Origin: Prolixibacter denitrificans
Lineage (GTDB): Bacteria; Bacteroidota; Bacteroidia; Bacteroidales; Prolixibacteraceae
Length of the DNA stretch: 64,000 nucleotides
Reading direction: 5' to 3'
Assembly (NCBI RefSeq): GCF_003014495.1
Contig: NZ_PYGC01000002.1
Coordinates: 434,001-498,000 of the forward strand
Numbering within the stretch: the stretch's first letter is position 1; every line of letters starts with the position of its first letter. Both the position numbers and the translations under genes were made by a program. Shown in pieces: positions 46,675 through 55,015 of the stretch. A model generated the notes under the pieces. The model did not search any database and had not been told where the DNA came from. It worked only from the letters and a program-made list of their open reading frames with translations.

Positions 46675-48084
46675 TTATTGAATTTCGCGGGCCAGCTGGA
46701 TAGCCTTTTTCAGTGCTGCCAACTTGTTATTCACTTCCTGCAGCTCGTTCTCTTCGTTCGATTCAGAAACAATTCCCGCGCCTGCCTGGTAATACAGAGT
46801 GGCATTCTTACTCAGGAACGAACGAATCATGATGGCGTGGTTGAAGTGGTTGTCAAAGCCAATGTATCCGATGCAGCCGCCATAATAGCCGCGGTTCTGA
46901 TTTTCGTACTGGTCAATCAGTTCCATCGCGCGGTATTTCGGTGCCCCGGATAAGGTTCCCGCTGGAAACGAATCGCCGTTTACCCGGAAAGCATTGCTAT
47001 TTTTGGGAAGATAGCCTGAAACTTTTGAAACAAGGTGAATGACATGCGAGTAGTACTGAACTTCCCGGAATTGCTCAACTTCCACATTTTCTGCGTTGCG
47101 GCTCAAATCATTTCGCGCCAAATCGACCAACATGACATGCTCTGCATTTTCTTTTGGGTCGGCTGCCAGCTTCTCGGCCAGTTGGCGGTCCTGCTCATCA
47201 TCGCCCGTACGACGGAAGGTTCCGGCAATCGGGTTGATGGAAACTTTCCGGTCTTTGATTTGCAACTGGGCTTCCGGCGAAGAGCCAAAGATTTTGTAAT
47301 CGCCGTAATCGAAGTAGAAGAGATAAGGTGAAGGATTGATGTTTCGTAGAGCACGATATACATTGAATTCGTCTCCATGGAAAGGCTGATTATATTGCCT
47401 TGAAAGAACAATCTGGAACACGTCGCCGCGGTGGCAATGTTCTTTTCCGCGAGTGACCATTTCTTTGTATGCTTCGTCGGTTATATTCGAGGTTTCTTCG
47501 CTGTGCGTATCGAAAGTGAACGTGGCGTAGTTGCGGTTGGCTAGCAAACCTTCCAGTTCTGCAATGGTTTCTTCTTCTCCTTCCGGAAGGTTTTCAATCA
47601 GCTGGACACGGTTCATGTGGTGATTAATGGCGATGATGTACCGGTAAAATGAATAGCGAATTTCCGGAATCGCGTATTCCGGTTTAACCGGATTTTTGAA
47701 TTTAATGGTTTCGAAATACTGAACGCCATCATAGCTTACATATCCGAACAAGCCGTTGGCCGGAATACCCGATATGCCGTTGGAGGGCTTGAATGATTGA
47801 AAGAATGCGTCCAGCTCGTCGGCTACTTGGCCGTGTTTTTCCACCGGCCTGATTTCATCCTGCTGGTGGGGATACTTGATTCGGATGTTATTCTGCTCCA
47901 CCATAAACGTGGCTTCCGGCTTGATGCAGATAAATGAGTAACTGTTTTCGTTGCCGTGGTAATCGGAACTTTCGAGCAACAACGTATTGGGGTAAATGTC
48001 GCGCAACTTCAGGTAAATACTGACCGGCGTTACGGTGTCGGCAAGAATTTCTTTTACGCGTGGACTGAATTTGATCGTCTTCAT
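46675..48084 (-). CDS. trpE: Anthranilate synthase component I
   Basis: Converts chorismate plus ammonia to anthranilate, 469 residues. The feedback-site motif LLES is present (TLLLESSDYHG, near residue 38), so allosteric inhibition by tryptophan is expected. The catalytic half shows VFQIVLSRQY, GSSPEAQL, PIAGTFRRTG, FPAGTLSGAPKYRAMELID and YYQAGAGIVSESN. It is the first structural gene of trpEGDCFBA. It is preceded by the tandem attenuator leader, so expression has both allosteric and transcriptional Trp control. Confidence 0.96.
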   Translation of the reverse strand: MKTIKFSPRVKEILADTVTPVSIYLKLRDIYPNTLLLESSDYHGNENSYSFICIKPEATFMVEQNNIRIKYPHQQDEIRPVEKHGQVADELDAFFQSFKPSNGISGIPANGLFGYVSYDGVQYFETIKFKNPVKPEYAIPEIRYSFYRYIIAINHHMNRVQLIENLPEGEEETIAELEGLLANRNYATFTFDTHSEETSNITDEAYKEMVTRGKEHCHRGDVFQIVLSRQYNQPFHGDEFNVYRALRNINPSPYLFYFDYGDYKIFGSSPEAQLQIKDRKVSINPIAGTFRRTGDDEQDRQLAEKLAADPKENAEHVMLVDLARNDLSRNAENVEVEQFREVQYYSHVIHLVSKVSGYLPKNSNAFRVNGDSFPAGTLSGAPKYRAMELIDQYENQNRGYYGGCIGYIGFDNHFNHAIMIRSFLSKNATLYYQAGAGIVSESNEENELQEVNNKLAALKKAIQLAREIQ

Positions 48085-48114
48085 GATATATACGTTTATT
48101 TTTTTGATTTTGCT

Positions 48115-48160
48115 GTTTAAAAAGAAAGCGGCCTACCGTGAATCGATAAGCCGCTTTCTT
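48115..48160 (-). terminator. Second trp attenuator terminator
   Basis: On the minus strand AAGAAAGCGGC (48150-48160) pairs with GCCGCTTTCTT (48122-48132), continuing into a T-rich run, just 31 bases before the trpE ATG. An ACCGTGAA (RNA, 48200-48193) at the end of leader peptide 2 can pair with TTCACGGT (48142-48135) in the loop, a possible antiterminating contact. Confidence 0.85.
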
Positions 48161-48193
48161 CTGCACATAAAATACATACCAAGCTCATTCTCT

Positions 48194-48259
48194 TCACGGT
48201 TGTAAAAAGTTGCGGTGCCACCACCAACGCCAGGTTGTATTGTTTGTATGCAGATTCAT
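48194..48259 (-). CDS. trp leader peptide 2 (21 residues, four Trp)
   Basis: An ATG at 48259 opens 21 codons to TGA at 48194-48196. The centre reads TTWRWWWHR, four Trp in five codons. It lies between the first attenuator terminator and the second terminator hairpin. Ribosome stalling here at low charged tRNA-Trp would leave the sequence around the stop codon free. That sequence complements part of the downstream terminator loop. No Shine-Dalgarno is evident, which is usual in Bacteroidota. Confidence 0.8.
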   Translation of the reverse strand: MNLHTNNTTWRWWWHRNFLQP

Positions 48260-48280
48260 GATATTCGGTTTTCAGATAAT

Positions 48281-48310
48281 AAAAAAGCTCACCTTGTTGA
48301 GAAGGTAAGC
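48281..48310 (-). terminator. First trp attenuator terminator
   Basis: RNA GCTTACCTT (48310-48302) pairs with AAGGTGAGC (48295-48287) across a 6-base loop and is followed by six T (48286-48281). It is the 3:4 hairpin of the first attenuator. Confidence 0.88.
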
Positions 48311-48379
48311 CGTCATATTTTTAAATGCAATATGGCTTAGCCTCTCAAAAGAGGAAGGTGCCCCACCAAAGCCATATTG
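48302..48379 (-). promoter_or_regulatory. First trp attenuator: competing RNA segments 1, 2 and 3
   Basis: Segment 1 CAATATGGCTT (48379-48369) lies on the first Trp codon of leader 1 and is perfectly complementary over 11 bases to segment 2 AAGCCATATTG (48338-48328). Segment 2 can instead pair with segment 3 (TAAGCC-ATAT with ATAT-GAC-GGCTTA, 48318-48306), whose 3' part is the 5' arm of the terminator. Stalling on Trp codons masks segment 1 and favours the 2:3 antiterminator. Free translation favours 1:2 and termination. Confidence 0.82.
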
Positions 48380-48395
48380 ATTGATTAATTTTCAT
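48345..48395 (-). CDS. trp leader peptide 1 (16 residues, WLWW)
   Basis: ATG at 48395 opens the peptide MKINQSIWLWWGTFLF, ending at TGA 48345-48347. Three of four consecutive codons are TGG. GAAGAG precedes the ATG by one base pair of spacing (GAAGAGAATG). The Trp codons overlap segment 1 of the attenuator, as required for ribosome-mediated control. It is too short for ordinary gene callers. Upstream, to 48500, is only AT-rich sequence that probably contains the operon promoter, though no clean TAnnTTTG was found. Confidence 0.85.
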   Translation of the reverse strand: MKINQSIWLWWGTFLF

Positions 48396-48500
48396 TCTCT
48401 TCACGTTTACGTTGTAAAGAAAAAATAAAAATTCCAGATTGGCAATATTTATTTATTAAAATAAATACAAAATTTTCGTTAAGACGATCAAACTGGTTAT

Positions 48501-48734
48501 TTACGCTGATTTTCTTAGTCGGGCTAAAAAGTGCTCTACCTTAGGAACGGTGGTCAGAGTAGGTATTTTTTCATCTTCCACGGTTACATTGAATTCTTTC
48601 TCGAAATAATACGTCAAAAGACGATTATCCAAATCGTCGAGGAAGAGTTCTTCCTTGTTATTGGCTACCAGGATGCGTTTTTTTTGCAACCCTACACGCC
48701 GTAAAATTTTATACAGTTTTACTTTTGTTGTCAT
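48501..48734 (-). CDS. Acyl carrier protein-like small protein lacking the Ser attachment site
   Basis: A 77-residue protein whose second half follows the ACP fold pattern: LDDLDNRLLTYYFEKEFNV then VEDEKIPTLTTVPKVEHFLARL, like helix II and helix III of AcpP. In ACPs the helix II start reads DSL; here it reads DDL, with Asp34 where the phosphopantetheine serine should be. If the alignment is right it cannot carry an acyl chain. The N-terminal third is strongly basic, unlike ACP. A good promoter lies at 48784-48814. It is upstream of, but separate from, the trp leader. Function unknown. Confidence 0.6.
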   Translation of the reverse strand: MTTKVKLYKILRRVGLQKKRILVANNKEELFLDDLDNRLLTYYFEKEFNVTVEDEKIPTLTTVPKVEHFLARLRKSA

Positions 48735-48783
48735 GTCTCTCTTCTTAATTCGTCATCGACGCTTGATCTGTCAAGATTCGGGC

Positions 48784-48814
48784 CAAAATTAAATTGAATT
48801 TCTAAAAAATCGAA
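48784..48814 (-). promoter_or_regulatory. Promoter of the ACP-like gene
   Basis: On the minus strand TAATTTTG (48784-48791) is an exact -7 box, with TTCG (48811-48814) 19 bases upstream. This is the same arrangement as at rlmN. The predicted start is about 45 bases before the ATG at 48734. Confidence 0.5.
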
Positions 48815-48887
48815 ATTGTCGTTTAAAAAGTCCAAAGTCGGGGTGTTTTAATCTATTTTCGGAATCTTTTGACAATCTGACAGTCAG

Positions 48888-50123
48888 CTATTTTTTCATT
48901 GTTGGCAACAAAAGAACGCCCAGAAATCCATATAGTCCGGTGAGAAGTATAATTGCCAACTCGACAACAGCTATCCGTTTTCTTTTTCTTGCGAAGAAGA
49001 TGCCAAGGTAAAGCAACAGAAAGAGCAGATTACCAATAATAAAGAGACTCTTGCTCGGGAGCTTCAAAACAATCCGGTGAAATCCCGACGTTCCCGGACC
49101 AGACTCAATCTTAAAAGGGAACAGGATTTGGTTAGCGATTTGAGCTCCGCGTGAAAGATTAGGTATCAGTTTTTCATGATATTCATTTTGAAGGATATAC
49201 TTCCGGTTGCTGGCATAAGCATAAACGTCATTCGGTTTATCGACAATCGCCAGCCTCGAATCGAGGTTCCCGCGCAGCCTTAATTTATCGGTCTTGGGAT
49301 TGTAGTTTTCGACCGGCCAGTTGACTAGTTTGTACGTGTCGGTTTCCAGAACAAAAACCCGGTTATCCGTTGTGATGATGTATCCGTAGAATTCGCGGTT
49401 GCTGAAATCCGTGCAGTCGATGTGCAGAATTCGAAAGTTTTCCGGCAAGGGAATTTGAACACAGTAAGGCAGCCCTTTCTCCATTTTCAGATGAAAGAGA
49501 TGTTCTTTCTTATCGACGATGAAATAGCCCTGGTCATACTTTTTCCGAATGGTCGGAATACCGGCAATCATCTTCGCCGGAAAGGTCATTCCTTTTTCTG
49601 TCAACACTTTCGTGAACAGCGCACTTTTCCCAGGTTTGACACCGTTGGAAGCCGGATCGATGAACTGGATCCCTTTGTTGTTTATCCTGAAATAATCTTC
49701 GGGTTTTTCGAGCGCTACTCTGCCTGATTCCGACTCAAACAGCGGATACAATCCGGTTTTCGGAGCGTCGATATCGGAGGGAGTGATGCGGGAGAAAAAG
49801 TTGGCGTTGTTGATTTCGAACACATCAACAGGTTTCCCGAAAAGGGAATCAGGCATCAGTCCGTCGGTCATCAACTGCCGGAAATGAAACAGTGGCAGTT
49901 GTTGCTCATACTGGCTGCGGTTAAACTGCTGTCCTTTAGAATCGTAGTACAATGTTTTTCCATTTTCGGCTTTACGCATGACAAAATGATGCGAAACCGA
50001 ACTGTACATGACAAACGGAACCGGAACATGTCGTTCAAAAGTTGTCCGGAAGAAGTCAGGCAGAAAAGCCGACAGTGTGAAAACTGTCAGTAGGATAAGT
50101 ATGTAGCGGCTTGCCTTTATCAT
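48888..50123 (-). CDS. DUF4857 domain membrane protein
   Basis: A 411-residue protein with an N-terminal membrane anchor (residues 7-25), a large extracytoplasmic region and two C-terminal membrane helices (about 350-405). The middle section, with KPVDVFEINNANFF and repeated short beta segments such as YGYIITTDNRVFVLET, matches the Bacteroidota DUF4857 family, which usually sits beside an ABC exporter. Its ATG overlaps the permease stop by 4 bases, so it is translationally coupled to the ABC genes. Biochemical role unknown. Confidence 0.8.
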   Translation of the reverse strand: MIKASRYILILLTVFTLSAFLPDFFRTTFERHVPVPFVMYSSVSHHFVMRKAENGKTLYYDSKGQQFNRSQYEQQLPLFHFRQLMTDGLMPDSLFGKPVDVFEINNANFFSRITPSDIDAPKTGLYPLFESESGRVALEKPEDYFRINNKGIQFIDPASNGVKPGKSALFTKVLTEKGMTFPAKMIAGIPTIRKKYDQGYFIVDKKEHLFHLKMEKGLPYCVQIPLPENFRILHIDCTDFSNREFYGYIITTDNRVFVLETDTYKLVNWPVENYNPKTDKLRLRGNLDSRLAIVDKPNDVYAYASNRKYILQNEYHEKLIPNLSRGAQIANQILFPFKIESGPGTSGFHRIVLKLPSKSLFIIGNLLFLLLYLGIFFARKRKRIAVVELAIILLTGLYGFLGVLLLPTMKK

Positions 50124-50791
50124 TGGTTAATTCCTTTCCTGAAGCGGTATGCGGTGTACAAATGAGTGAAAAAAGCCAATAGGGTCAATATTCCGAGCAA
50201 TGGCAGCGCAGGTCGATAGGCACCAGTTGTGGCTGTTTGATAAAACAATGTAATGAAAGCGGAAGCGATGAGAATTAGAAAAAGCCTGCGGAACGCAGTC
50301 GATTCGAATATGACCATGACCGTTAAGTGATAGGCCGTTATGCCCCCCAGAAACCAGGGAGCAAAAGTGATAAAAGCATCTGTTACCAGTTTCTTCGGCA
50401 GCACAAATGTAATTCCGGTGAGTGCGATTAACAATTCTGACAGGAAAATAACGAACAAGAACAGGTCTCCCATCAAAGTGAGTTGCATTAACATCCGGTT
50501 TTCGTTAACCGGAAGATGAAACATCAGTTTAATGCGTTTTTGCTGAACTTCGGGGATAAACTGTGCTAAAGCGATGGCTATCCCCGTAAAGAGCGGAACA
50601 TATTCCATCCAGCGGTAAGGATTGAAGTTATTGAAAAGCAAGATGTCCCATAAATTTGCGGCTCCCATCAATTCAATCTGGTGATGAATATCCATCATCA
50701 ATTTGGCCGCTGAAAACAGGGATACGACAAAGAATCCAATCAGAATCCAGCGTATTTTAATCCATTCTTTTATAAATAATGCCTTTAGCAT
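50120..50791 (-). CDS. ABC transporter permease (ABC-2-like)
   Basis: An integral inner-membrane protein of about 223 residues with six hydrophobic segments, starting IKEWIKIRWILIGFFVVSLFSA and ending near FFTHLYTAYRFRKG. ATG 50791 is chosen; an in-frame TTG at 50809 directly abutting the ATPase stop is an alternative that adds 6 residues. It is flanked by its ATPase and by DUF4857 with overlapping or tight junctions. Substrate unknown. The topology resembles NosY and bacitracin-type permeases but no motif decides. Confidence 0.8.
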   Translation of the reverse strand: MLKALFIKEWIKIRWILIGFFVVSLFSAAKLMMDIHHQIELMGAANLWDILLFNNFNPYRWMEYVPLFTGIAIALAQFIPEVQQKRIKLMFHLPVNENRMLMQLTLMGDLFLFVIFLSELLIALTGITFVLPKKLVTDAFITFAPWFLGGITAYHLTVMVIFESTAFRRLFLILIASAFITLFYQTATTGAYRPALPLLGILTLLAFFTHLYTAYRFRKGINQ

Positions 50792-50809
50792 CTCAGAGAA
50801 TTTTTTCAA

Positions 50810-51694
50810 TTAATATTTTCCGGTCAGGCCGATGAAGGCGTCTTCCAGATTCATGTTCTCCGGTGAAAAATTTTCTGTTAAAATTCCATTTCCATCCAGA
50901 AAGGCTTTCACTTCAATTTCCTCAGCCCATGTATAAAGTTCTACATGTTGGTTCATTTGTTCCACATTGACAGCCGGGGCCTGACTCCAGTCCTCCACTT
51001 TTCGATCGGTTGTGAAGGTATATTTTCGAAAATGCTCCATGAAATCGTTTAAATGTTGCTGAGCGACGACCTGTTTGGAATCGAGAATCAGCACATCATC
51101 AATCAATCGCTCCATGTCCTGGATGATGTGTGAGGTGGTGAAAACAGTTTTGTTTCCGGCACGGGCATATTCGCGCAAGTAATCGATGAACAACCTTCGG
51201 TAACCGGGATCGAGCCCCATGCTGAAATCATCGAGAATCAACAATTCCGGGTCCTGTGCCAAAATGAGCCCCAATGCAACCTGCGATCGCTGTCCCGTTG
51301 ACATGGACGAAATCTTCTGGTTCGGTGCCACATCGAGCTTCTCCATGAGCTCGTAGTACGGTTCTTTCTTCCATCCCGGATAATAGGCAGAATAGTATCG
51401 CTCAATTTCGGCAATGGTCATGAAGCCGTATTGAATATGTCCTTCCAGCAGATAACCGATGCGTGCTTTCGTCCTGGGAGAAATGTGTTGCGAGTCTTCC
51501 CCGAAGACGTAACATTGCCCTCCTGTCGGCTGCAGAAAACCATTTAGGATATTGATGGTAGTGGTTTTGCCGGTTCCGTTTTTGCCTAGCAAGCCAAGGA
51601 TACTTCCGGCAGGCACATTGAAATTCAGATTTTCGAAAACCGGTTTGGTTCCGTAATGATGTGTCAGGTTTTTACACTCGATGATATTCTCCAT
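50810..51694 (-). CDS. ABC transporter ATP-binding protein
   Basis: A 294-residue cytoplasmic ATPase. Walker A GKNGTGKTT, the signature MSTGQRSQVALGL, Walker B LLILDDFSMGLDP and the switch His in TTSHIIQDME are all present. The signature is STGQR rather than LSGGQ, as in many ABC-2 exporter ATPases. A C-terminal extension of about 80 residues follows the ATPase core, as in CcmA/NosF-like proteins. It is 13 bases downstream of a T9SS cargo gene and directly upstream of its permease. Confidence 0.9.
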   Translation of the reverse strand: MENIIECKNLTHHYGTKPVFENLNFNVPAGSILGLLGKNGTGKTTTINILNGFLQPTGGQCYVFGEDSQHISPRTKARIGYLLEGHIQYGFMTIAEIERYYSAYYPGWKKEPYYELMEKLDVAPNQKISSMSTGQRSQVALGLILAQDPELLILDDFSMGLDPGYRRLFIDYLREYARAGNKTVFTTSHIIQDMERLIDDVLILDSKQVVAQQHLNDFMEHFRKYTFTTDRKVEDWSQAPAVNVEQMNQHVELYTWAEEIEVKAFLDGNGILTENFSPENMNLEDAFIGLTGKY

Positions 51695-51707
51695 ACCGGT
51701 TGTTCTG

Positions 51708-53384
51708 CTAATGTTGAATGATCAATTTATGATTGTTGGTTCCCTGCGTGCTGGTTACCCGCAAAATGTAAATTCCTTCGGGAAGACCCGAAACCGCCAG
51801 CTGATTTTGATAATCGTTTGACTGGATAAGCTGTCCACGTATGTTATAAAGAGTCGAGCGAACAATGGTTTCTCCCGGTTGCGGATCAATGTGCACATAA
51901 TCGCTGGCCGGATTAGGATACACTTTTAATTGGGCAACCGGGCGCTCCAGATCTTCCGTTCCAACGCTGCTGTCGTCATGAAGTGATAGCAGGAAGCCAT
52001 TATAAATGGTGGCAGGTGCCTGATAGTTTTGATTGCCCACAGCCATGCTTCCTTTGAAATGACCGCCGGCAAGTATTTCTCCGTTTGAATCGAGTGAAAC
52101 CGTCCAAAGCCGGGCACTGGAAACGCTGCTGCTAAAATCGATAGCCCAATCCAGTTTGCCCTCCGGCGAAAGCTTGATGAGTAGAGAGGCAAAGCCGTTC
52201 GTTGAATAAGTTTTTTGGTTCAAAACCAAATCGGAACTCAGGTAATAAGCTGTGGAGTAAACTTCGCCGTATTGGTTGACCGCGATATCGCCGAGATTAC
52301 CATCACTGGCGGAACCGCCCATGATGAACTCCCAAATTAAATTTCCATGGGAATCATATTTCGCTGCAAAGTAGTCCATTCCATCGGCTACATCGTGATA
52401 AAAGCTGCCATCGGCAGAATCCATCATGAAATCGCCATTCACATTTCCGGAAACGTAAATATTGTTTTCGGTGTCTGTCGTCAGACCGTAAGCATAATCA
52501 TAGCTGGTTCCTCCGATTCGCTCGCTCCAAAGCAGTGAGCCATTGGAAATATCAATCTTTCCGGTGTATGCGTCCATATTCCCGAATGATTGTTTCATCG
52601 GAAATTGCTCGCTGGTGGCAGTCGATGTCAAATACAGGTTGTCGCTGGCCTCGATGGCAAATGCGATGTTTCCGTCAGGTGAAAGATTAACTTCCCGCAA
52701 AAAGCCCGACTGCGTATTAAATACAATGGCATAGTCCAGCGCGCCCGTCGCATCGAATACAGCTATAAATGGCGTGTGTTCGTTGGTTACTCCCGGGTAT
52801 GTTGACTGAAGTGTGGTTCCATCAATGGTCATTGATTGTGTAAAGGTTCCTCCTGCGACGATGTACGATTGATTGGCTGCGACCGATTCGATTCTTGAGC
52901 TGCCGGTGCTGGTAAATACTTTCGCCCAGTTAACGGTTCCGTCGGGATTGTAGCAGGTTAAGAAACCTGTTCCTTGATCGGAAGACGTGCCGGTCAGCTT
53001 GGTATTATCATCGAATCGCACATCGTTGTAAAACATGCCTCCGGTGTAAATATGATTATCCGGAGCTACCGCCACTTTGTAAGGTGTAAGTGTATAAATG
53101 GTGGAGTCGGAACCTGCTGTTTGACTCCAGATAATCTGTCCGTCTTTGGATGTTTTGAGCAACAGCATTTTTCCTGCCGTGTCTGTAGGCTGAAGCTGGT
53201 AGCTGTCGATAGTCAAGTCTTTTCTGAACTTAGCCAACCAATAGTAATTGCCGTCGGTTGAAGCGGCACAAGAATAAACTTCCACGTCATCCGGGCTGGA
53301 CAGAAAATCTGACCAGTTTGCCTGTTGCGCTGAAACAGTCTGAAATGAGACGAGCACAAGAATAACCGGAAGAAATCTTTTCAT
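51708..53384 (-). CDS. T9SS-sorted secreted protein with beta-propeller-like repeats
   Basis: A 558-residue protein. A signal peptide (residues 1-19, ending VSAQ) is followed by repeated segments of the SBBP/beta-propeller type, for example SYDYAYGLTTDTENNIYVSGNVNGDF and GDIAVNQYGEVYSTAYY. The last 75 residues form a type A T9SS sorting domain (LKVYPNPASDYVHI, IYILRVTS, KLIIQH). It should be exported through SprA and attached to the surface or released. It lies next to the ABC genes with only 13 bases between, so cotranscription is likely. Its ligand is unknown. Confidence 0.87.
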   Translation of the reverse strand: MKRFLPVILVLVSFQTVSAQQANWSDFLSSPDDVEVYSCAASTDGNYYWLAKFRKDLTIDSYQLQPTDTAGKMLLLKTSKDGQIIWSQTAGSDSTIYTLTPYKVAVAPDNHIYTGGMFYNDVRFDDNTKLTGTSSDQGTGFLTCYNPDGTVNWAKVFTSTGSSRIESVAANQSYIVAGGTFTQSMTIDGTTLQSTYPGVTNEHTPFIAVFDATGALDYAIVFNTQSGFLREVNLSPDGNIAFAIEASDNLYLTSTATSEQFPMKQSFGNMDAYTGKIDISNGSLLWSERIGGTSYDYAYGLTTDTENNIYVSGNVNGDFMMDSADGSFYHDVADGMDYFAAKYDSHGNLIWEFIMGGSASDGNLGDIAVNQYGEVYSTAYYLSSDLVLNQKTYSTNGFASLLIKLSPEGKLDWAIDFSSSVSSARLWTVSLDSNGEILAGGHFKGSMAVGNQNYQAPATIYNGFLLSLHDDSSVGTEDLERPVAQLKVYPNPASDYVHIDPQPGETIVRSTLYNIRGQLIQSNDYQNQLAVSGLPEGIYILRVTSTQGTNNHKLIIQH

Positions 53385-53466
53385 AACACGTTAACGAATC
53401 TTCTGATAATTATCTGCATCCAGGAGGAGTGGAAAACAATTAAAGAGGTAAGAAATTTGATGTGTA

Positions 53467-55014
53467 CTAAAAATAGCTACCCAAACCTATCTCCAAAAAA
53501 TTGTTGGTTTCACCTACCGATGTAAATCTGTTAGCTCCGCCTGCTAAGCGAATATAAGCATTTGGAGCGGCTTTCCATTCAGGGTACCAGTAGATTTGAG
53601 AGAAAAGGTTAACATTTTCGGCAGAAAGATAGTTGAAATTATGGCGAACAACCGGGGCTGTTATTTCCGATGATTCGGGAATGAACACGGATGCCGGCGC
53701 TATATTTAGCGTGCTTCCCAGATTGGCGTTCCATGAAGCAGCCAGCTCGAATTCAATTTTTCCTTTTTGTCCTGTAAAGAAAGAATGAGTTGCAGAGCCG
53801 TGTGTTGTTAGTTTTTTGAGCTGTTGGTAGCCGTAGAGAATATTTTCGGTTTTCCCGGAAAGGAAATTGATGCCGGCGTTGAAAATCCATCGAACTTGCA
53901 TTTCCTTTTTCAACAATGCTTTCCAGTCGATTTGGGCATTGAGGTATTGTGTGGTTAAATTGGTCTGCGCCGTTTCTGTCATGAAGTTTTTCCCATCATA
54001 GTACCGAGCGCTTACACTGAAGTGTTGACTCCAATTTTCGCCCGGAAGGGTAAGCGATACCAAGCCGTCAAATCGTTCCAGTGAATATTGTGCATCTGTG
54101 ACCGGATTCGATGCAATTCTCCCGGTCTCCGGGTTCAGACTGCTGGCGTACGGTGTTTCAATAGCCGATTCTTCCCACAGTTTGTAGCCTAGTTTTCCGT
54201 TCCATTCGCTGCCTGACGAAACTCTCTTTCGAAAGAAAATGGTTCCACCTTTTCCATTTGCATTGTAGCGATAACTGAAGTTGATGCGGTTTAGCGGATG
54301 TCCGTACAGACTCAAACCATTGATGAAAAAGTAGTCGTAACCGACATTGTTCTGGTAGGTGAGGAAATCGATATCCTCCCGGGAACTTTGGTACCAGCCT
54401 TCGATTCCCAGGTTCCAACTGCCGGTTTGGTATGTCAACGATGGTGTTATCGTGATTTCGAAAGCGGTGTTACCCGCCCGGGGATTTTGATCTTTCCCGC
54501 CACTTTCGACCCGATAATTGAGGCCGAGTCCGGCTGTCCAATGTTGATTAATTGAAGCCAATCCGTGTACTTGAAGATGATACTGATCTTTTTTCCAGCT
54601 TCCGCCAATGGAATCAACCAATTGAAATGGATTGACCGGATGTTGAGATAAACGGTCGTGCCACTGGATGTTCTCTTCACTGCTGCGCCGGTAGTCGAAT
54701 TTGCCAAAAAACCGGAATTGTCGGACCTGCTTGTAACCGTACGTCGAGAAGTCAAGGCTTTTATATTTATCGGGTGTTCCGGTTTCCCGGAAAGGTTGAT
54801 TACGTATCATACCTGATAATTCAAGACGGTTGAAGTCTGGTAGTGAGTCATTCAAAACAAGTGCAAAGGGCAAATCTTTTCCCGGTTTCCCGGAAAGGAA
54901 AAGTGCTTGTTCATCCATTTTCGATGGCACCTGATTTTGTGTCCGCCCGGATAATGGGAGCAGCGTGAAGAGCAACATGCACAGGATGATATGTCTGTTT
55001 TCAGGCTTTTTCAT
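53467..55014 (-). CDS. DUF6850-like outer-membrane beta-barrel protein
   Basis: A 515-residue protein with a signal peptide (hydrophobic IILCMLLFTLLPLSG, cleavage after about residue 26). About 400 residues of alternating aromatic beta-strands follow, ending LEIGLGSYF with the terminal Phe typical of outer-membrane barrels. ATG 55014 is chosen because it follows the DUF4876 stop by 1 base; an upstream in-frame Met at 55065 lies inside that gene. The family name is from memory of the TonB-DUF4876-DUF6850 gene order and is less certain than the barrel call. Confidence 0.72.
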   Translation of the reverse strand: MKKPENRHIILCMLLFTLLPLSGRTQNQVPSKMDEQALFLSGKPGKDLPFALVLNDSLPDFNRLELSGMIRNQPFRETGTPDKYKSLDFSTYGYKQVRQFRFFGKFDYRRSSEENIQWHDRLSQHPVNPFQLVDSIGGSWKKDQYHLQVHGLASINQHWTAGLGLNYRVESGGKDQNPRAGNTAFEITITPSLTYQTGSWNLGIEGWYQSSREDIDFLTYQNNVGYDYFFINGLSLYGHPLNRINFSYRYNANGKGGTIFFRKRVSSGSEWNGKLGYKLWEESAIETPYASSLNPETGRIASNPVTDAQYSLERFDGLVSLTLPGENWSQHFSVSARYYDGKNFMTETAQTNLTTQYLNAQIDWKALLKKEMQVRWIFNAGINFLSGKTENILYGYQQLKKLTTHGSATHSFFTGQKGKIEFELAASWNANLGSTLNIAPASVFIPESSEITAPVVRHNFNYLSAENVNLFSQIYWYPEWKAAPNAYIRLAGGANRFTSVGETNNFLEIGLGSYF

Positions 55015-55015
55015 G

